Source: Nymphaea colorata (Eukaryota; Streptophyta; Magnoliopsida; Nymphaeales; Nymphaeaceae). From it: a DNA stretch of 64,000 nt. The notes beneath the pieces are model-generated. The model had not been told where the DNA came from. It worked only from the letters and a program-made list of their open reading frames with translations, and ran no database searches. The DNA lies in assembly GCF_008831285.2 (NCBI RefSeq), contig NW_022204507.1, positions 6,902,174 through 6,966,173 on the forward strand. Reading direction: 5' to 3'. Positions 23,275 through 35,690 of the stretch are shown piece by piece. Made by a program: the position numbers and the translations under genes. Each line of letters begins with the position of its first letter. Positions within the stretch are counted from its first letter, which is position 1.

Positions 23275-23515
23275 AGCCCTGTTTGATGCACAAGAAAAAT
23301 ACTTTCCAAGGTGGATTTTTTTTCAAGTTTGTATGGTTTTCCCCTGCAGCATCAAACAAAGGGGATTTTACCATGCATTTTTCAATGAATTCAGAAAAAC
23401 TACCACACCCCCCAAAAAATAAGTCAGACCTCTCTAGGTCCGATTTTTTTCCACAAAAGAAATCTTCCTCCCACACTTTGAAAAAATCTTCATTCTTGTG
23501 CATCAAACAAGACCT
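23275..23515. mobile_element. MITE-like element with about 22-bp terminal inverted repeats
   Basis: 241 bp. The left end is AGCCCTGTTTGATGCACAAG and the right end reads AGGTCTTGTTTGATGCACAAG on the other strand. The interior also contains CCCTTTGTTTGATGC-like subterminal copies. The target duplication is not certain: TTA on the left, TAG on the right. Ends of this type are common among hAT and PIF/Harbinger MITEs. Confidence 0.65.
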
Positions 23516-23689
23516 TAGAATTACTCAACCATTTAACCAAGGTCATCCATTTAAAGCATATGGATGGTTGAGAGAAAAACAATGATAAAAAGGTGCAAAC
23601 TAATATTAGATAACAAAAATACCAAGTATTTTTTCTCATTATGTTTTTCTTAGTCGTCCGTAATGTTGGATTAGACATACAGAATAGAT

Positions 23690-23985
23690 GGTTAGGTGAT
23701 TAGACGTACAAAATAGATGGTTAGGTGATTAAACTTAAAAAGGCTATTGTGACACTAAATTTATTATCTCATAAACATTATCTCATACTTATGTTTAAGT
23801 TTAACAGTATCTCATGCATTGATCTGTTATCTTATTATTTTATCTCATACATTTGTTTGTTACATTATTATATCATAAATCTTGTGTTATCTCATAAATA
23901 TTATTTGATGTACGATTGTTGCGTACGTAGGAGTAGCATACAGAACTTGCTCTCAAAAAAGACCCCCTTCATGATACGTCTTTTG
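23690..23985 (+). repeat. TTATCTCAT-rich fragment, isolated copy
   Basis: Repeated ATCTCATAAA / ATCTCATAC motifs and the ending 'acagaacttgctc' match 57360-57690 ('gcagaactcgttcc'). This is a detached piece of the same repeat family, over 30 kb away. A 30-base direct repeat ('aatagatggttaggtgatta') precedes it. Confidence 0.65.
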
Positions 23986-24003
23986 TAATATCCAGTGACT
24001 TGT

Positions 24004-24480
24004 CAATGTGCTTATTCTTAAAAAAATATATAGAAATCTTGCTACTGCTATGAATGAGTACATGGTTTCATGTAAGCATTTTCATTCTATGGCATGGCTT
24101 GCTAGTTTTTTAACTTATTTTTTAAATTTTTTATCACGTCCACCAAACCATCACATCAAAATATTCAAGCTACAGGCATTAGCTCCTTATTTCACCACAA
24201 GTGGAGTTCAGGAGACGTAACGTTTCAATGTTGTAATATGTTTAGAGGACCATATATATATTCCCAATGCACTTGTGCATGTCCTGATGATGGTTAGATT
24301 AATCTCTATATTGGCAGTGTTTTATAAAGAATCCAGAGACTTTGAAATCAATCATAGAGAGCCAATCCTTTGACTGAGTATATTAATGTAGATGAAGCTA
24401 ACTAATATTTGATGCAAACTAAAGGCTTTTGAAAAAAATCCATAACCACAAGCATGTCCAGATAAGGTTGAAAAGGTGCT
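24004..24480. repeat. Dispersed unit C, partial copy
   Basis: Matches 5940-6400 and 31850-32450 ('catggcttgctagtttttta', 'aagtggagttcagg'). Confidence 0.6.
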
Positions 24481-24612
24481 GGGTTGTGAGTGGTCGATCA
24501 CAGACTTTTCTTCTTCTCAAGGTTTCAGATGCATGTTTTTAATCCACATCAAGACTTTATTTCCTCAATACAGAAAGGCATACCTCCAGTCTAAGATGTT
24601 TCAGGTGCCAAC

Positions 24613-25885
24613 TTAAGATGTTTGATGCCATAATTGGCAAATCCATATCTGTTGTTGTACACCTCCCTGCAATGGATAATACGAAATATGAAATTCCAAA
24701 ACTTTTGGAAGCAGAAGTGAAATTAAGCAAAACAAGCATGAAGGTTTACACACGTCACCCCAACTACGTCGCATTCTTATCCTAACATCACCTGCATGCC
24801 TTACCACTCCTCCCCCTGTTCAAAAAAAATAAAAGAAGCAAATAACCAAGTATTATTGCAAGTCAATAAGTTCTGTGGAAACATTGAGTAACAGCAGAAA
24901 ATCTCGTGGGCAGCCGTTTTTTAGCCCCATGTAGTAATCCAAGCGGCCTCTTGTGAAATACTCATGCTCAACCTGAACTGTTTGGTTCCTCATCAACCAA
25001 CCGGAGTCAATCGAGTCTTCGGATCATTGATGGCTTGGGAGCAAGAATGGATGCCTCTGTGAAGGCTATCCAATACTTGGCGGACAAATTCCGTTGGGAG
25101 CAACACGAAGAGCCTCCATTGAGGAGGTCCCACATCAAAAAGATTGTGGTTGGGTTAACTGTCCTAAAGAGGGCAGTGGCTAGTGGCTTGGTCGGAGCTA
25201 TGATAGGGCTCGTTTGGGCCCTAGTCAAAATTTAGAAACTTTAATTTGCACCCCCTCACGAAAAATTTATAGCTCCGCCCTGAGTAGTGGGGCTACCAGT
25301 CAAGGAGATAAATACAGTTATTTGAGTTGATTTTTCTCTCCACTTGCCTATAAAATTCAATGTAAGCAACTTCAACTTATTAAGTGTGGCTAGTTATATT
25401 CTTGATTTGGATGTTCACACTCAGACCCTTCGTGGCTATATATTGAGAAATCTACAATGATATTTCTGCCAATCAACATTGCAGTATAAGTGAAATATGC
25501 TCATGATATGTCCTCTGTTTAAAACCTCGGGTTTGGGTAATCAAGCGGGATTGTTAGTTCATCTTCTCCATCTCTAATAACCCTGTCCAGAGAAACCCTA
25601 CATGATGAAGGAAAGGCAGAAATTATTACAATTTGCAAAATGCAGTGTTGAAGCTGGAGAGGCACATTGGGAGAATTGAGATTAATGATATGGTTACGTG
25701 CCATGAGGAAGATAGGGATCGGCGTCTGCGTCCTCCTGTTTTGGATTCTGACATTTAATTCTGAAATCCTTTGAACAAATGTCATCCAACCTCTCTGTAA
25801 AGCTTGGTCTGTTAAAATCTGAATCCACAAGCTCTAAAACGTAAGGAAAATTTGGCGTATATACACATATCAGACGGTTAATCAA
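24613..25885 (-). pseudogene. Reverse-strand multi-exon gene family, copy 4 (3' exons)
   Basis: Exons in transcript order: about 25697-25880 (NFPYVLELVDSDFNRPSF, then DFRIKCQNPKQEDADAD); 24853-25003 (QVEHEYFTRGRLDYYMGLKN, then NVSTELIDLQ); 24754-24815 (GGVVRHAGDVRIRMRRSWGD, CAG acceptor, GTGTGT donor); 24613-24666 (GGVQQQIWICQLWHQTS, stop). The third exon is the same length class as [20 protein letters not shown] at 10871-10931 and shares G-R-AG-I. The last exon is short and lacks the GASAGG tail. Exons equivalent to 13647-14621 are missing upstream. Exon linkage is inferred. Confidence 0.4.
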
Positions 25886-27256
25886 ACTCTATATGAAATA
25901 GGTAAATAGGGATTTAACTGTTAGTTTGGCTGCCGGGTCAGCCTAGAAACTAGGCCCTAACATGGTGCAGTGGGTAGGTAAAAATATAAGTATATTTTGA
26001 ATACTTGGATTTGTTCTGGAATTTTTAAATTTCATTTCTTTCTTCTTTTTTCTGCTGAACTACCTAAACTATAAATTTCTGCACTGAGTGCAAAATTTTC
26101 TAGTTCCTATGTGTGTTTGCTTTATTTGTAATTATTGAAAGATGAAAATAAAATTAAGCTGATTAATTTACAAAACAAATCATCACAAGGTCTAGATATC
26201 TAAGCTAATCATTCTTCTTCCTGTTTATGTCGCTAAGGCCTTTTTCCTCTTTCTCGGATGACAAGTGTTTTATTTGAAGAGAAACATGATCCGACCTACG
26301 CAATGATATATAAATATCCTAAAATTCTTTCATATTACAAAAACAGCTAACATATTTCCTTATAGTTGGGTTTCGAGTTGTTTCTAATTTTTCCAAGGTC
26401 GAAAGAGGCCATGTATATGTAGGATTGTTAACTTAAATGCCCATTTGACAAAAGAAACAGCTTGTAACTGTTCTATGAATATGCCCAAAAAATCGCTGGG
26501 AAGACTCATGGAACATTCTAACAAATGTGTTTCATGAATCTGTCTCAATCTTTAAAACGTATTCAGAGAATAGTTTACAAATTGTTCTCATTGCCAAACA
26601 GCCGGATGCTAACAGTTGCATATTTTTCATGTCTTGTTTCAGCTGTTTTGGATACAGAACTATTATGTACCCCTTTCTTGCATGCCAAATTAAATTCTTT
26701 TTAGCATAAAGGTAGAGAGTACAAGTGAAATCACCCAGGCAGGCTGGGGTGGAACAGCAGAAGAGCGGAGTGGTTCTATCGAGTTTTCCTGAGTCCAGCC
26801 TAATTGGGTCCAAATTGGTTGTACGTTGGAGTTGATTTTGCAGTATGTACTTGGAGCTCGATCAGCTCAACAATGGGTTCAAGTAACTTTAAATCCTATA
26901 TTTACTGCAAAATGGCTTAGAATTTCACTCTGATTAAATCTAGGCTTAGGTTTATTACTATCTAAGACACAAGTTAATAACTGAACCTTATTTTCTCTCA
27001 TGCACCAATTTAAACTAAGATCGAACCTTGGGCTTGACCCGCCATAGTGGGGGCTTGGTTGGTTACTGGTCCGAGCTATGTCGAGGAATCGATCCTTGGG
27101 CCCAATAAACATGGGTGTTGCCCAATCCATTTACTTCATGAAGCAGATCAGCGAGTGCGGGGGCTGTGTTAAGGACTCAAGATGGTAGACTATTTAACTA
27201 CCAAAATTTATAGAAGATGTCCATGCCACTACAAGGGGTGGATCATTGTGGTTTCT

Positions 27257-27291
<35 letters not shown>

Positions 27292-27670
27292 GATTGGTAG
27301 GTACTAGACCATTTGGGTAAGTAATAAAAGTCAAGCCTCTTAAATTTGTGTTAAAAAGTGTTTTAAACAAAAAATGAACCATCTAGTGTGTTTATAAACA
27401 CTAGTTTAATATACATCATGCTTTAGTTCTTGACTTTCTTTTTAAAATTAATCTTTACATTACCAAAATTTTGATGTTGTAAGAGTCGTACATTTTTTTT
27501 TCGATTAAGAAAACATTTTTTAAGCGAGAAAAAGAATAACTTAATATTTGTTGCTCACAAAATTATTATTTAAGATCATATTTATAAGGTGAGATTGTAA
27601 AAGCAAATATTTTAATAATTAATTTTGATGGCGTTGTTTTTTCCCTCTTACCCAAGTGGTCAGGTTTTCT
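24791..27670. repeat. Duplicated block A, copy 2
   Basis: Collinear with 1-3440, lacking about 460 bases equivalent to 1090-1550 and with several smaller indels. Confidence 0.85.
27307..27661 (+). mobile_element. MITE-like element, copy 2
   Basis: Same ends as 3067-3417 (GACCATTTGGGTAA ... TTACCCAAGTGGTC). It lies after a CA/TA microsatellite (27257-27292) and is orthologous in position to copy 1 within block A. Confidence 0.65.
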
Positions 27671-27698
27671 TCCAGCTTCCTACACACACGCAGTACTA

Positions 27699-28026
27699 GA
27701 CCATTTGGGTAAGTGATAAAAAATCTAAACCTCTTAAATTTGTGTCAAAAAGTGTTTTAAACAAAAAATGAACCATCTAATGTGTTTATAAACACTAATT
27801 TAAACCTTTTTTTTTAAATTAATGTTTCCATTACCAATTTTTTGATATTATAAGAGTCAGTTGATTTTTTTATTATTAAGAAAACATTATTTAAGCAAGA
27901 AAAACCAACTTAATATTTGTTGCTCACAAAATTATTCTTTAAGATCATATTTATAAGATGAGATTGTAAAAACCAATTTTTTAATAATTAATTTTGATCG
28001 GTTTGGTTTTTGCCTTTTATCCACTA
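27699..28026 (+). mobile_element. MITE-like element, copy 3 (tandem with copy 2)
   Basis: Begins GACCATTTGGGTAA only 37 bases after copy 2 ends. Its right end is degraded to 'cttttatccactac'. It is followed directly by a CA/TA microsatellite (28023-28062). More diverged from copy 2 than copy 2 is from copy 1. Confidence 0.65.
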
Positions 28027-28261
28027 CACACCCACACCCACACACACATATATATATATATTTATATAGAAAGAGAGATTCACAGACATTTCATCAAACA
28101 ATGTGAGGGCTAGCCATGTGGATACCTGAAAATGGGATGAAAATGTGTAGTTTTCACTCAATGCTGCTGCAGATCCAGAGAGGAATACCAGAAATGGGTG
28201 AGAGAGGCAGAAAGAGAAATTTTGATGATTTTCTCGAAGGTTGACTTCCAAGTTGGTGCAG

Positions 28262-28389
28262 GATCACCTCAACAAGTGACGACTCAGCCACTTATGCACG
28301 AAATTCGGCTGTGCCAACGCCCAATCGAAGACACTGATGGTGGTGTCACCATTGTTGTGCCTGCGAACGATGCTGACAAGGTCCTTTGA
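28262..28389 (+). CDS. Terminal exon of an unidentified gene, copy 2
   Basis: Same frame, acceptor (TTGGTGCAG) and stop as 8773-8903. It reads SPQQVTTQPLMHEIRL, then PIEDTDGGVTIVVPAND, and ends ADKVL. It is one codon shorter than copy 1. Function not recognised. Confidence 0.55.
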
Positions 28390-28429
28390 TGTGAAGTTTC
28401 GAGGAACTTGATGGATTTACGGAGGGAAG

Positions 28430-28669
28430 AATATCAGATGAGTTGGCGGTTTTTGAGGGTGAGGGCATCATAACGAGTTCTGCTTGTTGCGAGGTGGATG
28501 ACAAAGCTTTAAGCTTGAAGTGGCTCTTACCTGGAAGAAGCCATGGTGGCGGTTTGCGGACAGAGAAGCTGTAAAGAAGAGAAGAAAGGGTAGCAGGTTG
28601 TAGAGATGGAGAAACATAGCTTTGGAAGACACATAAACCTTTCAAGGGGGGTTGGAACGCAGCCTCCAA
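28430..28669 (-). CDS. Possible plastid-targeted first exon, copy 2
   Basis: Opens MEAAFQPPLKGLCVF, followed by a Ser/Leu/Pro-rich stretch and KPPPWLLPGKSHFKLKALSS. Compared with 8930-9163 it has one extra Met codon in frame. CCAG/GTAAGAG at about residue 47 is a good splice donor, so the coding exon may end there. Confidence 0.35.
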
Positions 28670-29871
28670 ATGGTGTTACTGCAACGGGAAGAGATGTGAA
28701 CAAGGATGGCAGAAGAAGAAGAGTGGAGACGCAGTGAGCGAGGAAGGGAAAGGAACAGACTCGAGCATTTTGAGTGGAAGGGGCAGAGTAACAGCATAGA
28801 GCCAGTGAGAGTGAGAGAAAGGAATGGAAAAAAAGTGTTTCATGTATGACTCATTAGTAATAATAATGGAAAATGAAAAGAGAGCTAATAACTGTGTTTG
28901 GTATAAGAAAAGGTGGAAAAGGAAACTTTTTTTAATATAATTCTAATCTCTCTAAAAATAGAGATTGGAAGGGAAAATAATGAATGCCTTTTCCCTTTTC
29001 TTGCTTGTTCTTTCCTTCTTGCTCTTCTCTTTCATTTTCTTTTCATCGTTTCTATTCATTCATTTTCCTTCCTTTTCATCCATCCAAACAGTGAGTAAGG
29101 GTTTTGAGATCGAGCGTCTCTAAAGAGGGAAATCGAGTTTGCCACTGGCGAGTGTTCCATGGTAAAGCAAGGAACGCCGGGGAGTAAAGTGGGTTTTCAT
29201 ATCCAGCGTTCTTGTGTCCAGTTCGTCTTGAGTGTCTAGCGTCCAATGTTTGTGTTGACTACAACAGAACATGGTGTTCTTTTCTACAGCATTCCAGACC
29301 ATTCCCCAATGCCAATGTCTTCTATGATAATGTCTTGTCCTGCTCTTTGGCCAGGTGGCCTGGAGTTAGTTAGGCAAGGGATGATGAGAAAGGAAGCTAC
29401 ATAAGTCTCAAAGAGAGAGAGAAAGGGTTAGAGGAATGAAGGTGAGAATATAAGTTTGTAGTTGGGTGTTCCACCACTTGGCAGGAAGTCAAATCTTCCA
29501 CGCAACTCCTTGTTTCTTTAAGGCATGAGATCTGCTTTCGGTGTCTCAGTGTGCTGCATGCTCCCGTGGAGCTTCAACTTGTTCATTGGTGATCTCTTGT
29601 TACAGCACAAGAATTTGATGCCCCAAATACTTGTAATGGACACTATACACCAGTCTCAAACAGTTAGACATTACTTATATATATATACATACATATATAT
29701 ATATATTTATTTATTTATTTATGTAGGCACACACATGAAGACACCCTTGCTATGCACACACACACATATATAGATACCCTTGCCCTACTCCCATGCTTTT
29801 GAAATTTGCTATGTCTTAGCCCGTTGCACCACACCTGCACTGGTACCTGCACCCTTATGACTTGGTGCTTG

Positions 29872-30307
29872 TTACTTAGAAGGTTGATGTGCATGTGGCC
29901 CACCTGCACTTGCGCCTGCATACAAGTGACTTGGTTCGTTGTTCTTAGAAGGCTCATGTGCATGTGCCCGACCTGCACTTGCACCTCCATCCATGTGACT
30001 TTGTTTCTCAGGAGGCTGCTTAGAAGACTGATGTGCACTTGCCCCACCCCCACCTGCACTTGCACCTGCATCCGTATTACTTGGTTCATGTTTCTTAGAA
30101 GTCTTCTTGGAAGGCTGATCTGCATCTTCGGTAGAAGGTGAAGGAGTTGGTTGTTGGTCACTTTCCTGCAACGGGTAATATGAAATTTGAACAATTTTGG
30201 GAGCAGAAATGCAATTAAGGAAAAATAGAAATGAAGTTTTACATACTTTAGGTCCATCGTATGTCAATTCTATCGTAATTGTACCTGCAGTTCTTGTTGT
30301 TCCGTCT
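29872..30307 (-). CDS. Last two exons: beta-strand-like exon plus GASAGG-rich tail, copy 2
   Basis: Exon 30247-30307 ([20 protein letters not shown], identical to copy 1, GTATGT donor) is followed by exon 29872-30165 ([20 protein letters not shown], then [34 protein letters not shown] and [16 protein letters not shown], stop). A few residues differ from copy 1 and the frame is intact. The 5' exons of the family are not found upstream (beyond 30720), so this may be a 3' fragment. Confidence 0.5.
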
Positions 30308-31369
30308 CTGTTAGAGAGAGCAATAACCCAGTATTATTTCAAGCCAATAATTGCTGGGAAACATGTGAGCAATAAGCAGATGAAAATCTTGTTGGTTGTC
30401 ATATTCCCCTTTGTGCATAGTAGTGCATGTGTTCTATTAATTTTCTTTCGCTTTAGAAAGTGTGCTTGAGCACCAGACAATGTCGATCACACATCAGCAT
30501 TCTAATTTTCAAAATTTTCATGTTTAAAAATTGGGTTTCCAGTGGAAATTAGCTATCTGAGAATATGTAACCTTTGGGCTTGAAAGTGTGGTCATATTTG
30601 GTCGCCAATTGCTTTCAGTGGCTATATGATCTTCCAGTGAACAAGGCTATGAATCTAAAGGAGTATTTTCCTCATGTTTGCAGAAGTTTGAAAGTAGGAG
30701 TTTCACAATTACCCACCCCATTTTGACCTTTACACCTACAAAGCTATGACAGACATTTTCTCTATACAGTATTAGTAGACATTTTTTCTCTTTGTTTTTC
30801 TCTCAACCGTCCATAACGATGAATCAAATGACCCATAACCAAAGCCACAATTGACTCACCTGCTATTGATATGTTGTTTGAATCGTGATTCTAATATGCC
30901 AAACCAATTTGGGTGGCAAATTGCTGCGTGTTCCTTAATGCTCATTTTTGTATTAAATATTATAAACATTTTAGGCTTTTATTTCATACGCTTATTAGTT
31001 TGTCCAAAAAATAAATTTCACATGTTCCAGCTGACCGATTCAGCAGCCTGAATTAGTATGAGCACTTAATTAGTATCTTCGTTGCGGGGCGAATTAAATG
31101 TTCCAACATCAAATTAAGTCATTATACAGTCACATTGCAGCCTCTGGTTTAGTGGCATACCATTAGAAAATGAAGCTCTAACGCTTCTAGTTGGAAATTA
31201 GTCCCCACAGTTTCCAGAAGAATATGAAGAAGCCTAGTTCTGGTTAAGGAAGAAGAACTTTTTCACTTGTACATGAAGAAAGAGAAAACGACCTCTGATT
31301 CAATAGTTGTTGGTACTTTGATATTCCAATTCTAGTGCTGGCAAAGTAAGGATTGTCACAGGGACATGC

Positions 31370-32084
31370 CATTTAATTTTGGTAGCATAATCCCTAAATA
31401 ATTGCACGAACAGTTGCTTGGGAGCAAGAATATCACGAAAATGTTTAGATATTTAAAATTAGAGAACTTCATTTTGAATGGTAAATGAAAAATAACTCAT
31501 GTCCATAGTGGCTATTATAAAATAAAATATTGGATTCAATCTGCTAATATTTACTTAGTTGTTTGATCACATGCACCCAAGTATATATATTGCCCATAAA
31601 AAACAACTGTGCAACAACCGGCAGAATTTTGACCAATTAAAATTTAATCAATGGAAAACCGATTGGATCTGATGGAAAACTGAGCTGAAGATTTCGGATC
31701 AAGTTCCAACTCGACGGACTTTACTTGGTCCTTTTTTGTCATATCGTTCTCATAAAACATGGAGACATTTGGGGCTTCCCGGCGGAGAGTTTACCCCACA
31801 GGAAAAGACCCCTTTGGAGATATATTTGCAAATTAATCTGGCTACTATATTTGCAAATTAATCTGGCTACTGCTATGAAATGGTACATGGTTTCGTGTAG
31901 TTGTATTCATTCTATCGCATGGTTTTCTAGTTTCTAATTTAATATTTTTGATTTTTTATCACATGTCAACCAATCCATCGCATCAAAATCAAAATCTTTT
32001 TAGTTACAAACACCAGCTCTTTATGCTACCACAAGTGGACCTCAAGTGATGTAACGTTTTAATACTTTAATATGCTTAGGGGAC

Positions 32085-32128
<44 letters not shown>

Positions 32129-32720
32129 CAATAGACTGGTCACTGTGCTGATGATGGTACGCCAACTATATTCATCTCTGTCTTGGCGGTGTTTTATGTT
32201 GGAAAACTAATTAAGCACCGGGTTACATATCCTGTGCTTCTTGCTCCCAAGCGAGATGAACAATACCAAAAACTAAGAATCCAGAAACTATGAAATTAAA
32301 CATAAAGTTAATCCATTCACTGAGAATATCAATATATATCAAGCTAAGTAATATTTTGCAGCGGTAACCAGAATCAGCAACTTCCTGCAAAGCTGAAGAC
32401 TTTTGAAAAGAAAAAGCCATAACCACAAGCATGTCCAAAGAAGGTTGAAAACCTATTGGGTTGTATTGCATCAACATTTTTTAAAGAAAAAACGAATAAT
32501 ATTCCAAAAGTAAAAGACATTCATCAACTGAAAAAGGGAAATAATAAGGTCACACCAATGACGACTTCAAGTATTACCATCATTGTGGGACATGAGTCGA
32601 TCAAAATTTTCATTTTTGTTGGGCGTGGAATGAGCCGTACTCATGGCCTACCAATGTGAGTGGTTCATCACAGGCTTTTTCTTCCATCTCTTCCTTTCTC
32701 AAGGTTCTGCATGCATGTTT
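31370..32720. repeat. Dispersed unit C, copy near 32 kb
   Basis: Matches 5600-6450 in order ('tagcataatccctaa', 'ttggattcaatctgc', 'ggtttcgtgtag', 'ggaaaactaattaagcacc'). A reverse frame at 32223-32477 contains a hydrophobic stretch (FNFIVSGFLVFGIVHLAWEQ) that is partly kept near 6240 and 35110. It could be a decayed exon with a membrane segment, but I do not recognise it. Confidence 0.6.
32088..32125. repeat. (TA)n microsatellite
   Basis: 38 bases of TA. Confidence 0.97.
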
Positions 32721-32729
32721 TCAACGTCC

Positions 32730-33550
32730 TTCTCAACGTTCCCGCAATTCATGACTAGCACCACAAGAAAAACACGATCTTCATTGGTGCCAAACATCAT
32801 CAGTTAAAGAAAAAAAAACATCAGTCACATTTTATATGTCAAAGAAGGGCATGCCAGTGATGTTCACACACGTTAGTGAAGATGAAAATGACTTTTGCAA
32901 AAGAATGAGACAAAAAGAGCATCATTTAGGATACATTTCATACATACTCTAGGATTTGAGATCTTCAAGATTTGAAATCCAAGGAATTCCCCTCCCTCTT
33001 CACTCTAATCTTAAATTCAACCTTTTATCAATGCAAAAAAGTTAAATAAGGTTCTTTTTACAACATCAGCACAAGCATGCCACATAAGCAAAAGAATTCG
33101 CAACAGTTGAAATATTTTAGTAACCAATATTGCGGAAATTTCTAAAAAGCTATTAAGCAATAATCTTTAAACTTTTTTATAGAAGAATATGGTCGTTTTG
33201 AAAATCTTTGAAAAATTGAGGGGCCAACTTAAGATGATTGACACTTAATTGGCAAATCCCGTGCTCTGACTTGAGAATCATTCGAGTTGGATCGGGATCA
33301 TTCAGTTATTCGGCCATGGGTTAGGACCCAAGTGATACACACTAAGACTCATGTTTGACTCAGCAGACCTCGTGGTGCCAGAAATCTACCTCTCTCTTCT
33401 TCCTCCTCCCTTCCCACTTCCCCTTTTTTTACAATGGATGCTGGACCGCTGGTTGGTGGTTTCTGCCTTTAGGGTGACCCTCAAGCCCAAAGCCCCAATC
33501 CAGTCTTGGCCCTGAGCTCTCTCTCTCTCTCTCTTTTCCTTTATTTCTGA
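32730..33550. other. Unassigned spacer
   Basis: No coding or element signature was recognised beyond a (CT)n run at about 33519-33534. Its bases near 33225-33265 resemble 24590-24650. Confidence 0.4.
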
Positions 33551-33551
33551 C

Positions 33552-34567
33552 TAGGGGTGGACATGAGCCGAGTCGAGCCCGAGTTCACCCAGCTCGAGCT
33601 CAGCTCAACTAATGAAACATCGAGCTCGAGCCAAGCTTGAGCTCGAGAATAACTCGACTGATGTAGTTCCAGCTCGAGTCGAGCTCAAACTCGATTAAGG
33701 CTCGCCAAACTCGTCTCTCTTACTGCTTTGCCACCACCACCTCTCGCACTGCTTTGCCTCCACCACTATGGTGTCACCTGCTTCTTCCCCACCTGGAACC
33801 CACGCAATGGGTTTCCAAAGCCCTTGCCCACTAAGGGAGGAACCCTCACCCAACACAAGGGTTTCAAGTGAGGGTTTCTAAAACCCTCGCCTACCCATGC
33901 GAGGGAGTTAGTGAAACCCTGGCTTGGGCAAAACCCTCACCCAATCGAGGGTTCCAGAAAACCTCCCTTTGGCAAAACGAGGGAGAGTGTGAAACCCTTG
34001 CCCAATCGAGGGTTCCAAAAAGCCTCCCTTTGGCAAAATGAGGTAGAGTGTGAGATCAGATAGGGAGAGAGAGAAGGGAAGAGTAGAGGGAGTGGCTTGG
34101 GCAAAATGAGAGAGAGAGAGAGAGAGATTGAAGAGGGGGAGATAGAATGGGAGAGTAGAGGGATAGGAGGTCGGGAGAAGAAGTTGTACCTTACCGTCTC
34201 CAGTTTGAAGAATCGAGAATCGATGGTCAGAAGGAGAAAGCCAGTGAAGACTGAAGAGAGAGAAAAAATAGGAAAGTGACGCAGCATCGATGGAAGGAGA
34301 AAGCCAGTGAAGAGAGAGAAAAAAAAGAGGAAAGTGACTAGCTTCGTTACTCGAAAGAGGAAAGTGACGAGCTTTGTTACTCGAGCTAACTAGCCGAGTT
34401 GCGTTAATCGAGTTTCGTTAAACAAACTCGAACACGACTCAATAAATAAACGAGCTGAAGCAGCAACTCGTTCTCGACTTATTGAGTAGAAAAGGTGCCT
34501 CGAAATCGAGTTCGAGCCGAGCATTAACGAGCCGAGTTCGAGTTACTCGGCTCATTGTTCACCCTTA
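33552..34567. mobile_element. hAT-like non-autonomous element, GAGCTCGAG-rich
   Basis: About 1016 bp. The left end is TAGGGGTGGACATGAGCCGA. The right end on the other strand is TAAGGGTGAACAATGAGCCG. Both ends are rich in GAGCCGAG / GCTCGAGC motifs, a known look of a widespread plant hAT-type repeat. The middle contains a direct repeat of about 60 bases ('aaccctcgcccaatcgaggg' type, 33840-34050) and GA-rich sequence. No transposase and no clear 8-bp target duplication. Confidence 0.6.
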
Positions 34568-34979
34568 TTGCAAAACTAAAGACTTTATTTCGTCAATGCA
34601 GAACGACCTACTTCCTGTCTAAGCCCCGGCAACTAGGTTCTAATGCTTAGTTTTTAGGTACTCTTCTACATGATGATTTTCAATTTCTTAAGGTCGCGCT
34701 TGATGGCCCCATGATTTTCAATATTCTAGGATTTTATCTTCAGAATAATAATTTTAGAGTCAGTGGAAAAAAATTATTATTTCCTATTCGGAATTCAAGG
34801 AGTGTTTGATGGAAGAAGACTTTAATGCCTATAATATTTGTACTTTGTTTGTTAGGCACAAGGAAAAAAAATTGCAACAGTTGAAATATTTTAATAACCA
34901 TTTCAGAAATTAATAAAAAGCTATTGAGCATTAACCATGAACTTTTTTTATAAAGAAGTATGTTTATTTCCAAAATGTT

Positions 34980-35690
34980 TGAAAGCTCTGAAGCGCTGAT
35001 ATGAAATAATAATCTCTGCCTCGGCAGTGTTTCATATTGGAAAGCTAATTAAGCACCAAGTGACTTGTTCTGTGCTTGTTGCTCCCAAGTGGGATGAACA
35101 ATATCAACAACCAAGAATCCAGAGATTTTGAGTTTAATCATGGAGTTAATCATTTGACCGGGAATGTCACGAATATGAAGCTAAGTAGTATATTTTGGAA
35201 GCGATAGTTGGAATCAATTTGGATTATTGCACATTCCCACTTAAGTAAAGGCTTTTAGCTTTTGAAAAAATCCATAATCGCAGGCAGGTTCAGAGGTTGG
35301 AAACCTTGTTTCTATTGCGTGAACATTTTTTAAAGAATAAACAAATGATATTGCAAAAGTCAATGATTATTACACATTTTGTAATTAATGGCGGAAGCTA
35401 TCAAGCTTATAATGGTTCAAGGGTACATGTTACTTCTCGGCTGGAAACTACAATCCTTCTAGTTATATATTTATCATGTACACTCTGTCCTATCGTTATT
35501 TAATGGACACAAAAAATAACTTGATATATCATTACACATTCTATGCCACCAGATAACAATGTGGAACATTGAACAATATCCTTCAGCATGTAAAGACACA
35601 ACAAACTTTGAAAAATTCAGATAGTTTCAAAAGATTTACAATGAAATTTGAGCAGCACTTGTTTGTAGAAAAATTGAACCTCAGGTAATT
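34980..35690. repeat. Dispersed unit C, copy near 35 kb
   Basis: Close match to 6110-6770 ('ggcagtgtttcatattgga', 'ataatggttcaagggtaca', 'tgagcagcacttgtt'). It breaks off just where the copia remnant begins in the first copy. Confidence 0.75.

Larger units (their letters stand above)
28144..30718. repeat. Duplicated block D, copy 2
   Basis: Collinear with 8657-11335. Here it follows block A and a second MITE directly, without the B, C and copia sequence that separates the blocks in the first copy. Confidence 0.9.
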
